Below, one piece after another: positions 43,245 through 53,929 of a stretch of 64,000 nt of DNA (position 1 is its first letter; each line of letters begins with the position of its first letter). Made by a program: the position numbers and the translations under genes. The notes under the pieces are model-generated. The model ran no database searches, was not told where the DNA came from, and saw only the letters and a program-made list of their open reading frames with translations. The stretch comes from Streptomyces sp. CBMA152 (GTDB lineage Bacteria; Actinomycetota; Actinomycetes; Streptomycetales; Streptomycetaceae), in assembly GCF_014596475.1 (NCBI RefSeq), contig NZ_MECJ01000028.1:248001-312000 (forward strand). The letters run 5' to 3'.

Positions 43245-43481
43245 TCAGGCCTTCTTCGGGGCACCGTTGCCCGAGGCGGCGGCCGGGGTCGGCTCCGCCG
43301 CCTCCGGCGGCTCCTCGAAGTCGACCTTGCGCATGTGGCGGTTCATCGACTTCATCAGCATCCACACGCCCACGGCGAGCGCCGCGAAGACGATGAAGCC
43401 GAGGACGCCGGGCGTCACCTTGTTGTCGTCGACCTCCTTGGCCAGAGGGACGAGATGTGTCAGTGCGAGGCTTGCGCTCAT
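43245..43481 (-). CDS. Small single-pass membrane protein downstream of mca
   Basis: A 78-residue protein with one transmembrane helix (TPGVLGFIVFAALAVGVWML, about residues 23-42) followed by a basic stretch (NRHMRK) and a Pro/Ala-rich acidic tail. It begins at the very end of mca (start at 43481, or 43490 with an 8-base overlap) and is certainly cotranscribed with it. Small proteins of this type are conserved next to mca in Streptomyces; no function is known. Confidence 0.75.
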   Translation of the reverse strand: MSASLALTHLVPLAKEVDDNKVTPGVLGFIVFAALAVGVWMLMKSMNRHMRKVDFEEPPEAAEPTPAAASGNGAPKKA

Positions 43482-43482
43482 A

Positions 43483-44364
43483 TCAGGCATTCTCGCGTAC
43501 GCCCGCGAAGAGGTCGTCCTCGGGGAGGGAAGTGTCCACGAGCGACTTCGCCAGCTCGTACTCCTCCGTCGGCCAGACCTCCTTCTGGATCTCCATCGGG
43601 ACCCGGAACCAGCCGCCGTCGGGGTCGATCTGCGTGGCGTGCGCGATCAGCGCCTTGTCGCGGATCTCGAAGAACTCGGCGCACGGAACGTGCGTGGTCA
43701 GCGTGCGCTCGACCCGCTCGAACTCCTTCCAGCGCTCCAGCCACTCCGCGTACGGGGACTCCATGCCCCGGTCAAGGAGCGCGTGGTGCAGCGCCAGGGT
43801 GCGCGGCTTGTTGAAGCCCTGGTTGTAGTAGAGCTTCTGCGGCTGGTACGCCGGGCCGAACTCGGACTCCGGGAACTTCTCCGCGTCCGCCGCGCCCTCG
43901 AACGCCACCATCGAGATCTTGTGGGTCATGATGTGGTCGGGGTGCGGATAGCCGCCGTTCTCGTCGTACGTGGTGATCACCTGGGGACGGAACGAGCGGA
44001 TCTGCTTCACCAGCTCGCCGGCCGCCTTGTCGACGTCCTCCAGCGCGAAGCAGCCCTCCGGCAGCGGCGGCAGCGGGTCGCCCTCGGGCAGCCCGGAGTC
44101 GACGAAGCCCAGCCACTCCTGCTTGACCCCGAGGATCTCGCGGGCCTCGTCCATCTCCTTCTTGCGCACCTCGTGGATGTGCTCCTCGATGTACTTGTCG
44201 CCCTGGAGCTTCGGATTGAGGATGGAGCCGCGCTCGCCGCCCGTGCAGGTCACCACCAGCACGTCCACCCCCTCGGACACGTACTTCGCCATGGTGGCCG
44301 CGCCCTTGCTCGACTCGTCGTCGGGGTGGGCGTGCACGGCCATCAGTCGCAGCTGCTCAGTCAA
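43483..44364 (-). CDS. mca: Mycothiol S-conjugate amidase
   Basis: A 293-residue zinc amidase that cleaves mycothiol S-conjugates to release mercapturic acids for detoxification in actinobacteria. The metal motif is HAHPDDESSKGAATMAKY (about residues 10-27), and the third ligand region is GGYPHPDHIMTHKI. The segment EIQKEVWPTEEYELA near the end separates Mca from MshB deacetylases. The start is a TTG (44364) preceded by GAGGA; this places the motif at the same distance as in the family. Divergent from the DUF4307 gene. Confidence 0.95.
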   Translation of the reverse strand: MTEQLRLMAVHAHPDDESSKGAATMAKYVSEGVDVLVVTCTGGERGSILNPKLQGDKYIEEHIHEVRKKEMDEAREILGVKQEWLGFVDSGLPEGDPLPPLPEGCFALEDVDKAAGELVKQIRSFRPQVITTYDENGGYPHPDHIMTHKISMVAFEGAADAEKFPESEFGPAYQPQKLYYNQGFNKPRTLALHHALLDRGMESPYAEWLERWKEFERVERTLTTHVPCAEFFEIRDKALIAHATQIDPDGGWFRVPMEIQKEVWPTEEYELAKSLVDTSLPEDDLFAGVRENA

Positions 44365-44491
44365 GACAAGATCCTCAGTGATTTCGGCGCCCTCTGTGTT
44401 GCCCTCTGTGATCCGGCGCGATGGGCGGCTTCTATAGTGACCGAATCGGGGGACGGAAAATTCCGGCACCCCCAGCAGCAGGAGGACGATC

Positions 44492-44893
44492 ATGGCCGCG
44501 GCAAGCCAACCGCTCCCGGAGGGGCGCTACGGACGCACCGCGGACCAGCGTGCCGACCACAAGCTCAAGGTCATCGGCGCCGTGCTCGGCGCGGTCGCGC
44601 TCGGTGTGATCGGCTGGATCGGATACGACTATGTGTCCGGGAAGTCGGTTTCGGCCCAGGTCATCACGTTCCAGGTGGTCTCCGCCAAGGCCGTTGACGT
44701 GCATCTGGAAGTGCGCAAGGACAGCGGCGAGACCGGTGTCTGCACGCTGCGCGCCCTGGAGGCCGACGGCGACGAGGTCGGCCGCAAGGACGTCCGCTTC
44801 GAGCAGCACTCCGGCCGGATCGACCAGGTGATCAGGGTCCAGACGACGTCGCGGGCGACCGCGGTCGACCTGGTGGGCTGCAAGTCGGCCTGA
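44492..44893 (+). CDS. DUF4307 membrane protein
   Basis: A 133-residue protein with an N-terminal cytoplasmic stretch (LPEGRYGRTADQRADHKLK), one transmembrane helix (about residues 26-49) and an extracytoplasmic domain of about 85 residues with two cysteines (GVCTLRA and LVGCKSA) likely to form a disulfide. This is the actinobacterial DUF4307 pattern. An AGGAGGA site precedes the ATG. It is divergent from mca and upstream of greA; no function is known. Confidence 0.9.
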   Translation: MAAASQPLPEGRYGRTADQRADHKLKVIGAVLGAVALGVIGWIGYDYVSGKSVSAQVITFQVVSAKAVDVHLEVRKDSGETGVCTLRALEADGDEVGRKDVRFEQHSGRIDQVIRVQTTSRATAVDLVGCKSA

Positions 44894-45139
44894 CCGGATC
44901 TTCCGCGGTTCGGCCCGCTCGGCCCCGCTCGACCCCGGCCGGTCAACCCGACCCGGTCGGCCCGGAGCGTCGACGCCCCCGCCCCGACGGCGCTGACCTG
45001 CGGCGACGATTCCCATACGGTTTCCGTCCTCCCCCTTCGGGCCCTGAATTGTTAGGCTCGTGGTTTCGCCCACCCGAGAGGGAACATCCTTCTGGGTAGG
45101 GCGATGCGCTTGTATTCCCAGTACCGACGAGGAGCACCT

Positions 45140-45637
45140 GTGACCCAGACCAGCGACAACGTCACCTGGCTGACCCAGGAGGCGTACAACCAGCTCAAGG
45201 CCGAGCTGGAGTACCTGTCTGGTCCCGCGCGCACGGAGATCGCCGTAAAGATCGCGGCGGCCCGTGAGGAGGGTGACCTCCGGGAGAACGGCGGGTACCA
45301 CGCGGCCAAGGAGGAGCAGGGCAAGATGGAGCTCCGGGTCCGTCAGCTGACCCAGCTCCTTGAGCACGCCAAGGTCGGCGAGGCCCCCGCCGCCGACGGC
45401 GTGGTGGCCCCCGGCATGCTCGTCACGATCGCCTTCGACGGCGACGAGGACGACACCCTGGAGTTCCTGCTGGCCTCCCGTGAGTACGCGTCGACCGAGA
45501 TCGAGACGTACTCCCCGCAGTCCCCGCTCGGCTCGGGCGTGAACGGCAAGAAGATCGGCGAGGACGCCCAGTACGAGCTCCCGAACGGCCGCAAGGCCTC
45601 GGTGAAGATCCTCGCGGCGACGCCGTACACGGGCTGA
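45140..45637 (+). CDS. greA: Transcription elongation factor GreA
   Basis: A 165-residue factor that rescues backtracked RNA polymerase by stimulating transcript cleavage. The N-terminal coiled coil carries the acidic tip in REEGDLRENGGYHAAKEEQG (about residues 41-60), and the C-terminal FKBP-like domain ends SPLGSGVNGKKIGEDAQYEL. The GTG start at 45140 is preceded by GAGGAG. A stable terminator hairpin follows 30 bases after the stop. The 246-base leader contains a CTGGG...CCCAG inverted pair (about 45094-45121), of unclear importance. Confidence 0.95.
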   Translation: MTQTSDNVTWLTQEAYNQLKAELEYLSGPARTEIAVKIAAAREEGDLRENGGYHAAKEEQGKMELRVRQLTQLLEHAKVGEAPAADGVVAPGMLVTIAFDGDEDDTLEFLLASREYASTEIETYSPQSPLGSGVNGKKIGEDAQYELPNGRKASVKILAATPYTG

Positions 45638-45667
45638 GCCCGCGTACGAGATCAGCAGATCCGTCCC

Positions 45668-45700
45668 ACGAAGCCCCCGGCGGGATGCCGGGGGCTTCGT
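45668..45700 (+). terminator. 14-bp stem terminator after greA
   Basis: ACGAAGCCCCCGGC pairs perfectly with GCCGGGGGCTTCGT around the loop GGGAT. Confidence 0.85.
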
Positions 45701-45726
45701 CATGTGCCGCGTTCCGGGGTCACCTA

Positions 45727-45768
45727 AGGGGCGCGGGGAACTGCGCGACCAGCCCCCACCGGTCCGCA
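45727..45768. repeat. Half copy of the dispersed repeat
   Basis: AGGGGCGCGGGGAACTGCGC (45727-45746) followed by the flank ACCAGCCCCCACCGGTCCGC, between the greA terminator and the converging ABC permease gene. Confidence 0.8.
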
Positions 45769-45796
45769 CCCGAACATCAACGCATCCAGCGACGCG

Positions 45797-46644
45797 TCAC
45801 GCAGTGGCAGACCGATACTTACGCACCGCAAGCGTCCGGAACAGCACGATGATCACCACAGACCACAGCAGCGACGCGTACACGGGGTGCTGCATCGGCC
45901 AGGCGCCCGACTGTGAAACGCCAGGGTTGCCGAAGAGGTCGCGGCAGGCCTGGACGGTGGCGCTGAACGGGTTCCACTCGGCGATGTGGCGCAGCCAGGG
46001 GGTCATCTGGCCGGAGTCCACGAACGCGTTCGAGATGAAGGTGACCGGGAACAGCCAGATCAGCCCGCCCGACGTGGCCGCCTCGGGCGTCCGCACTGTG
46101 AGCCCGATCAGCGCGCCGATCCACGAGAACGCGTACCCCAGCAGAAGCAGCAGCGCGAACGCGCCGAGCGCCTTCGGTATGCCGTGGTGGATCCGCCAGC
46201 CGACCAGGAAGGCAACGACGGCGAGCACCACGACGGTCAGCGCCGTCTGCACCAGGTCGGCCAGCGTACGGCCGGTGAGGACCGCACCACGGGCCATGGG
46301 CAGCGACCGGAACCGGTCGATGAGCCCCTTGTGCATGTCGTCGGCGATGCCCGCGCCCGCGCCCGCCGTGGCGAACGTGACGGTCTGGGCGAAGATGCCT
46401 GCCATCAGGAAGTTCCGGTACACATCGGCGCTAGTGGAGCCGCCGATGTTCATCGATCCGCCGAAGACGTAGCTGAACAGCACCACGAACATGATCGGCT
46501 GGATCAGCCCGAAGATGATCATCTCCGGGATGCGCATCATCCGTATGAGGTTGCGCTTGGCGACGACCAGCGAATCGTTGATCGACTGGACGACGCCGCC
46601 GCGCGGCTGCGGAGCGACGAGGCGCGGGGCATCGATGACGGCGG

Positions 46645-46648
<4 letters not shown>
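45797..46648 (-). CDS. ABC-2 type exporter permease (DrrB-like)
   Basis: A 283-residue membrane protein with six hydrophobic segments and the ABC-2 pattern IGLTVRTPEAATSGGLIWLF, followed by FISNAFVDSGQMT and WNPFSATVQACRDLF near the C-terminus. It matches daunorubicin-resistance DrrB-type permeases in length and motif order. The start overlaps the ATPase stop (ATGA), so the two form one transporter. Substrate unknown; export of a drug or lipid-like compound is the family role. Confidence 0.92.
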
Positions 46649-47667
<1,019 letters not shown>

Positions 47668-47692
47668 GAGGTACCCCCAGAGTTGGGTGTCG

Positions 47693-47715
47693 TTTGTACA
47701 CAAATCCTAGATTTG
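47693..47715 (-). promoter_or_regulatory. Two adjoining inverted repeats and -10 of ABC exporter operon
   Basis: TTTGT-AC-ACAAA (47693-47704) adjoins CAAATC-CTA-GATTTG (47701-47715), a perfect 6-3-6 repeat. Read on the minus strand the latter contains TAGGAT, a good -10 hexamer. The AT-rich palindromes stand out in this sequence and suggest repression. The divergent MarR gene at 49199 is about 1.5 kb away; no local regulator adjoins the pair. Confidence 0.55.
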
Positions 47716-47813
47716 CCGGACATGGAGTGCCCGGTGGAGCTGTGGCGCAGGACACAGGCTAACGCGATGTATCGCGTTTTCTCAAGGGGTTTTCGGCGGC
47801 CTCGGCGCGGGCG

Positions 47814-49043
<1,230 letters not shown>

Positions 49044-49198
49044 GACGTCAAGTCTCGCAGCTCATCGGCCCCGGGGCCGCTGCGGACCGGATCCGCCGGG
49101 CAGTTGTCCACAGCTTTGCGCAGGGCCGGTACGCGTACGGGTCGGGCCGCGTACTCTGTCCCCCACCACACCGACCGCCGCACGAGAGAGCCCCGGCC

Positions 49199-49702
49199 AT
49201 GCCCACTACTCAGGACATGACTTCCCATCTCGACCCAGGTCTCCTCGATGCCCTCCAGCACCAGGTGGCCATCTTCGCGCGCCGCGCGGAGCAGACCCGT
49301 CTCGGCGGCGTCGGCCAGGTCCGCAACTCGATGGACCGCGCCGCCTATCTGCTGCTCAACAGGCTTGACCAGGAAGGCCCGATGGGCGTCAAGGCGCTCG
49401 CCGCGGGCATGGGCATCGACTCCTCGACCGTCACCCGCCAGGTCGCGCCGCTCGTCGACACGGGCCTGGTGAAGCGGACTTCGCACCCGGAGGACGGCCG
49501 CGCCGTCGTCCTGCAGCTCTCCCCGCGCGGCCAGGCCCGCCTCGAAGAGGTGCGCTCCTCGCGGCGCGAGCTGATGGCGCGGGTGACCGACGGGTGGACC
49601 GAGGACGAACGCGAGTCCTTCTGCACCCTCCTGACCCGCTTCAACTCAGCTCTCTCGGCCCGCCAGTCGGCGACCCAGGAACCGGCGGCGCCGACCTCTT
49701 GA
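49199..49702 (+). CDS. MarR family transcriptional regulator
   Basis: A 167-residue winged-helix regulator. The recognition-helix region is VKALAAGMGIDSSTVTRQV (about residues 64-82) and the wing is VKRTSHPEDGRAVVLQLS. The start at 49199 follows GAGAG; an ATG six codons later is possible. It is divergent from ilvA, with 155 bases between, and 31 bases before the sigma-like gene. Ligand and targets are not evident. Confidence 0.93.
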   Translation: MPTTQDMTSHLDPGLLDALQHQVAIFARRAEQTRLGGVGQVRNSMDRAAYLLLNRLDQEGPMGVKALAAGMGIDSSTVTRQVAPLVDTGLVKRTSHPEDGRAVVLQLSPRGQARLEEVRSSRRELMARVTDGWTEDERESFCTLLTRFNSALSARQSATQEPAAPTS

Positions 49703-49733
49703 CCTGCTGCGCGCGCTGCCTTCAGATGAGGCC

Positions 49734-50228
49734 ATGCGCGCGCGCCAGGCGGAACTGCGGCGCCGCAGCACCCGCGAGTTCGAGGCGTTCGTGGCGGGCG
49801 CGGGCGGCAGGCTGCTGCATGCCGCCACCCTGCTCACCGCCGAGCCCCCCGAGCACAACGAACGGGCCCGCCGCCTGCTGACGGCCGCCCTCGCCCGCAC
49901 GTACGCGCGCTGGGACCCGCTGCGCGGCGACGACCCGTACGTCCGCACCCGCCAGGAGCTGGCCGCCAGGTTCGCCGCCACGGCCTGGCGCCACCATCTG
50001 CACCACGACCGCTCGGCGGGTGTCCTGGCCCCGCTCACCCCGCAGGAGCGGCTGATCCTGGTGCTGCGGCTGTACGAAGGGGTCGCGGAGGAGCAGGTCG
50101 CCGCGCTGATCGGGCTGCCGGTGGACCGGGTCCGGGTGATCTGCACGCGCGCGATCGCGACGATGCGCAGCACCCCGACGGGTGCCCGGCAACCGCGCCC
50201 GAGGGCGACGGCGGAGGGGGTGTCATGA
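49734..50228 (+). CDS. Sigma-70-like (ECF) protein with region 4
   Basis: A 164-residue protein. The C-terminal part is a sigma region 4 (LTPQERLILVLRLYEGVAEE then QVAALIGLPVDRVRVI, about residues 100-140). The N-terminal half is a weak region 2 counterpart with ARTYARWDPLRGDDPYV, lacking a clear promoter-melting motif. It overlaps a small membrane-protein gene as ATGA, an arrangement typical of ECF sigma/anti-sigma pairs. Whether it is an active sigma factor is unsure. Confidence 0.8.
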   Translation: MRARQAELRRRSTREFEAFVAGAGGRLLHAATLLTAEPPEHNERARRLLTAALARTYARWDPLRGDDPYVRTRQELAARFAATAWRHHLHHDRSAGVLAPLTPQERLILVLRLYEGVAEEQVAALIGLPVDRVRVICTRAIATMRSTPTGARQPRPRATAEGVS

Positions 50229-50476
50229 GCCTGCCCGACCGCAAGGAGGCGGAGGTCCGCCGCCTCCTGGAGGGCCCGCATCCGCCGGTCCCGGCCGAAC
50301 TCGCCACACAGGCGGCCGAGTTGGGGCTACGGATGCTGCGCCGCCGACAGGCCGCGCGGCGGCTGATGTGGCTGGTGATCCTTGCGGCGACGGTCGCCTT
50401 CACGGTGTGGGCGGCGCGGGTCCACCCGTGGACGGCGCCGCCGTCGACGGTGGCGCCACCGGTGGACGGCTTCTGA
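50225..50476 (+). CDS. Small membrane protein, possible anti-sigma partner
   Basis: An 83-residue protein. Residues 1-45 are cytoplasmic and helical (KEAEVRRLLEGPHPPVPAEL), residues about 47-66 form one transmembrane helix (LMWLVILAATVAFTVWAARV), and a short outer tail follows. It has no zinc-binding HxxxCxxC motif. Coupling by ATGA to the sigma-like gene suggests a regulatory partner; this is inference. Confidence 0.8.
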   Translation: MSLPDRKEAEVRRLLEGPHPPVPAELATQAAELGLRMLRRRQAARRLMWLVILAATVAFTVWAARVHPWTAPPSTVAPPVDGF

Positions 50477-50492
50477 GCCGCATACGTAGTGA

Positions 50493-50521
50493 GGGTCCTG
50501 GGGCCGTCGACCCCAGGACCC
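50493..50521. terminator. 11-bp stem bidirectional terminator
   Basis: GGGTCCTGGGG pairs perfectly with CCCCAGGACCC around a 7-base loop, between the converging small membrane-protein gene and the PLP enzyme gene. Confidence 0.8.
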
Positions 50522-50540
50522 CTACGGGGTCATGAAGGGA

Positions 50541-51695
50541 TCAGCCCAGCGCCTGCTGGAGGTCGGCCAGCAGGTCGTCGACGTTCTCGATGCCCACCGA
50601 AAGACGCACCAGGTCACCCGGCACCTCAAGCGCGGACCCGGCGACGCTGGCGTGCGTCATCCGGCCCGGGTGCTCGATCAGCGACTCGACGCCGCCCAGG
50701 GACTCGCCGAGCGTGAAGACCTTGGTGCGGGCGCACAGGTCGACCGCCTCCTGCTCGCCGCCCGTGACCCGGAAGGAGATCATGCCGCCGAAGGCGCGCA
50801 TCTGCTTGGCCGCGATCTCGTGGCCGGGGTGCTCGGGCAGCCCCGGGTAGAGGACGTGCGACACCTTCGGGTGGCGGGTCAGCATCTCCGCGATCTTCCC
50901 GGCGTTCTCGCTGTGCCGGTCCATACGGACCGGCAGCGTCTTGATGCCGCGCAGCACCAGCCAGGAGTCGAACGGCCCGGCGACCGCGCCCATCGCGTTC
51001 TGGTGGTACGCCAACTCCTCGCCCAGCTCGGCCGAGTTGGTGACCAGGGCGCCGCCGACGACGTCCGAGTGGCCCCCCATGTACTTCGTCAGCGAGTGCA
51101 CGACGACGTCCGCGCCGAGCGCGAGCGGCTGCTGGAGGTAGGGGCTCGCGAAGGTGTTGTCGACGACCAGCTTCGCGCCGACGTCCTTGGCGACCGCCGC
51201 GACCGCCGCGATGTCGGTGATGCCGAGCAGCGGGTTCGAGGGCGTCTCGACCCAGATGACCTTCGTACGGTCGTTGACGGCGGCCCGTACGGCCGCCGGG
51301 TCGGAGGTGTCGGCGACCGACCACTCCACGCCCCACCGGGAGACGACCTTGGCGAAGAGGCGGAAGGTGCCGCCGTACGCGTCGTTGGGGATGACGACGT
51401 GGTCGCCGGGGACCAGCAGCGTTCGCAGCAGGCAGTCCTCGGCCGCCAGGCCCGACGCGAAGGCGAGCCCGCGGACACCGCCCTCCAGGGCGGCCAGGTT
51501 CTCTTCCAGGGCCGTACGGGTCGGGTTGGCGCTGCGGCTGTACTCGTAACCGCCGCGCAGCCCGCCCACGCCGTCCTGCTTGTAGGTGGAGACCTGGTAG
51601 ATCGGGGGTACGACCGCACCGGTCAGCGGATCCGCGGTGTTTCCGGCATGGATCGCGATGGTCTCGAAGCTCTTGTCGAGGTGCTCGTGGCTCAT
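50541..51695 (-). CDS. metB: Cystathionine gamma-synthase (or gamma-lyase)
   Basis: A 384-residue PLP enzyme of the Cys/Met metabolism family. Seen are the N-terminal AIHAGNTADPLTGAVVPPIY, the substrate/PLP segment YEYSRSANPTRTALE, VDNTFASPYLQQPL and the PLP lysine in VVHSLTKYMGGHSDVVGG (about residue 204). The ATG at 51695 is preferred, although its ribosome binding site is weak, because the family begins here. Sequence alone does not separate synthase from lyase activity. Neighbouring msrA fits sulfur amino acid metabolism. Confidence 0.9.
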   Translation of the reverse strand: MSHEHLDKSFETIAIHAGNTADPLTGAVVPPIYQVSTYKQDGVGGLRGGYEYSRSANPTRTALEENLAALEGGVRGLAFASGLAAEDCLLRTLLVPGDHVVIPNDAYGGTFRLFAKVVSRWGVEWSVADTSDPAAVRAAVNDRTKVIWVETPSNPLLGITDIAAVAAVAKDVGAKLVVDNTFASPYLQQPLALGADVVVHSLTKYMGGHSDVVGGALVTNSAELGEELAYHQNAMGAVAGPFDSWLVLRGIKTLPVRMDRHSENAGKIAEMLTRHPKVSHVLYPGLPEHPGHEIAAKQMRAFGGMISFRVTGGEQEAVDLCARTKVFTLGESLGGVESLIEHPGRMTHASVAGSALEVPGDLVRLSVGIENVDDLLADLQQALG

Positions 51696-51916
51696 GAGGC
51701 CAGAGCCTAGTTCGCCCGGTGGCGACATTGGGGGCGGTCACCGGGTGATGAGACACGGGGCGGCGGGGGGTGAGACGGGGCGGGGGCGAACCGGCCCGGA
51801 GCAGGGCGTCGGTGGGGCCGGGTCCGACGCGGGTCGGCCGTGCGGGTCGGGCCGGGTTATCCACAGGGCGGGGCGCGGGTTGGCCAGATGTCCGTGGGGT
51901 CTGGTTCGCTTGAGGC

Positions 51917-53023
51917 ATGGAGATTCTCTGGATCCTGATCGCCGCGTGCATGCTGAGCATGGCCCTCGGCCCATGGATGATGCGCCGCCGCCGGGCCGGC
52001 ATCCAGCTGGCCGAGCCGGGCGCGCCCGACGCGGCGGACCCTCAGGCGTACGGCTTCGCGCGCCAGGAGGAGCTGGACGTGCGGCTGCCGGGCCCGGACC
52101 AGGACCTCCTGGACGTACTGGACGTGGTGCAGCAGACGCAGGAGTGGCGGGCCGCGGCGCAGCTGCTCGCGGGCACGCCCAAGGAGGGCGAGGTGCGCTG
52201 GCAGCGCGTCCAGGCGTTCGCGGGCGCGGCGTCGCTCGAACTGGCGCAGCGCCCCGGCGTGGGCGGCGCGTGGCTGCGCAAGTGGCGCTCGGAGGCGCCC
52301 AAGGACGCGGGCGCGGCGCAGGTGCACGCGGAGTTCCTTGTGCAGCAGGCGTGGCGGTCGTCGTCGGCCGGCAAGGACGACTTCCGGATCATCCTGGAGG
52401 AGGCGCGCACGGTCTGCGCCGAGGCCGCGCTGCTGGCCCCGGGCGACCCGGTCCCGTACATCACTGAGCTGGCGGTGGCCCGCGGACTGGCGTACCCGCA
52501 CGCGGAGTTCGAGCAGCTGTGGGCCAAGGTGATCGACCGCGCGCCGCAGCACATGGGGGCGCATCTGTCGGCCCTGCACTACTGGTGCGAGAAGTGGCAC
52601 GGCTCGCGCGAGCTGGCGGACGAGTTCGCGACGTCGGCGGCGGCGCGGGCCCCGCGCGGCTCGCTGCTGTCCGCGCTGCCGCTGTTCGCGGTGTACGAGC
52701 ACATGGACGACATCGTCATGGTCAGCGACTTCCACCGCACGGCGGTGGTGAGCCGCGCGATGGAGGGCGCGCTGCACGCGGTCCACGTGGCCCGCCCCGA
52801 CGACCCGGTCCTGGCCCACGTACGCCACCTGCTCGCCTTCTTCCTGGTCGGCGCCCAGCGCTGGTCCGAGTCGATGGACCAGTTCGTCCACCTCGACGGC
52901 TACGTCGGCGCGCTCCCGTGGACCCTGTCCGAGGACCCGGCGGAGCAGTACGCGATATACCGCGCGCTGGCGGTGGCGGGGTACGAGGCGAACGGCGGGA
53001 ACCCGGCGACGCTGCCGAGGTAG
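51917..53023 (+). CDS. Membrane-anchored TPR-like protein
   Basis: A 368-residue protein with a short N-terminal membrane helix (MEILWILIAACMLSMALGPW) followed by an arginine cluster, so the bulk is probably cytoplasmic. The rest is all-helical with repeat character (VCAEAALLAPGDPVPYITEL, FEQLWAKVIDRAPQHMGAHL), suggestive of TPR-like solenoids. A DUF4034-like assignment is possible. The 221-base gap before it holds no recognised signal. It lies between metB and msrA; no function is known. Confidence 0.82.
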   Translation: MEILWILIAACMLSMALGPWMMRRRRAGIQLAEPGAPDAADPQAYGFARQEELDVRLPGPDQDLLDVLDVVQQTQEWRAAAQLLAGTPKEGEVRWQRVQAFAGAASLELAQRPGVGGAWLRKWRSEAPKDAGAAQVHAEFLVQQAWRSSSAGKDDFRIILEEARTVCAEAALLAPGDPVPYITELAVARGLAYPHAEFEQLWAKVIDRAPQHMGAHLSALHYWCEKWHGSRELADEFATSAAARAPRGSLLSALPLFAVYEHMDDIVMVSDFHRTAVVSRAMEGALHAVHVARPDDPVLAHVRHLLAFFLVGAQRWSESMDQFVHLDGYVGALPWTLSEDPAEQYAIYRALAVAGYEANGGNPATLPR

Positions 53024-53128
53024 CGGTGGCCGGAATCCCTCGCACTCCCGAAACGTTGAACGGGTTGCACCCGACGGAACCGAACTGACTGCGCCCGACC
53101 CGACTCTCCTGGCGGAGGAGCCCCCGCG

Positions 53129-53836
53129 ATGTTCCTGAACAGCCGTACGCCCGTACTCCCCACCCCCGAGCAGGCCCTCAAGGGCCGCCCGGAGCCCGAA
53201 TTCACGGTTCCGTCCCGCCACACGGTCCTCGGCAACCCGCTGCTCGGCCCGTACCCCGAGGGCCTGGAGGTGGCGGACTTCGGCCTGGGCTGCTTCTGGG
53301 GCGCCGAGCGCAAGTTCTGGCAGACGGAAGGCGTGTGGACGACCCTGGTCGGCTACCAGGGCGGCTACACCGTGAACCCGGCGTACGAGGAGGTCTGCTC
53401 GGGCCTGACGGGCCACACGGAGGCGGTCCGCGTGGTCTTCGACCCCAAGATCGTCTCGTACGCGACCCTCGTGAAGCTCTTCTGGGAATCCCACAACCCG
53501 ACCCAGGGCTTCCGCCAGGGCAACGACGTGGGCACCCAGTACCGCTCCGCGATCTACACCCACACCCCGGAGCAGGCCACGGTGGCGGAGGCGTCCCGCG
53601 AGGCGTACCAGCAGGTCCTGACGGCGGCGGGCCACCGGACGATCACCACGGAGATCCTCCCGGCACAGGGCCGCACGTTCTACCCGGCGGAGCCGTACCA
53701 CCAGCAGTACCTCGACAAGAACCCGGACGGGTACTGCGGCATAGGCGGCACGGGGGTCAAGCTGAGCGACCCGTTCGAGACGAACTGGGGGGCGTCCTGC
53801 CCGACAGGTATCGCGCCTGCTCCGAACGAGGAGTGA
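53129..53836 (+). CDS. msrA: Peptide methionine (S)-S-oxide reductase MsrA
   Basis: A 235-residue oxidative-damage repair enzyme that reduces methionine S-sulfoxide in proteins. The catalytic cysteine is in FGLGCFWGAERKF (about residue 55), with the conserved GYQGGYTVNPAYEEVCSGLT, TGHTEAVRVVFDP and WESHNPTQGFRQGNDVGTQY-type segments. The resolving cysteines are likely in GYCGIGG and ASCPTG near the C-terminus. A GGAGGAG site precedes the ATG. It stands alone downstream of the TPR-like gene. Confidence 0.96.
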   Translation: MFLNSRTPVLPTPEQALKGRPEPEFTVPSRHTVLGNPLLGPYPEGLEVADFGLGCFWGAERKFWQTEGVWTTLVGYQGGYTVNPAYEEVCSGLTGHTEAVRVVFDPKIVSYATLVKLFWESHNPTQGFRQGNDVGTQYRSAIYTHTPEQATVAEASREAYQQVLTAAGHRTITTEILPAQGRTFYPAEPYHQQYLDKNPDGYCGIGGTGVKLSDPFETNWGASCPTGIAPAPNEE

Positions 53837-53929
53837 CCTCCCGGAGGGACGGCCCGCTCTCGTCGGCACCGTTGGAACCGCAGCTCCATTCCCTGGCGGA
53901 GTGGGGCCGGGGTCACGAGCAGGCCGGGT

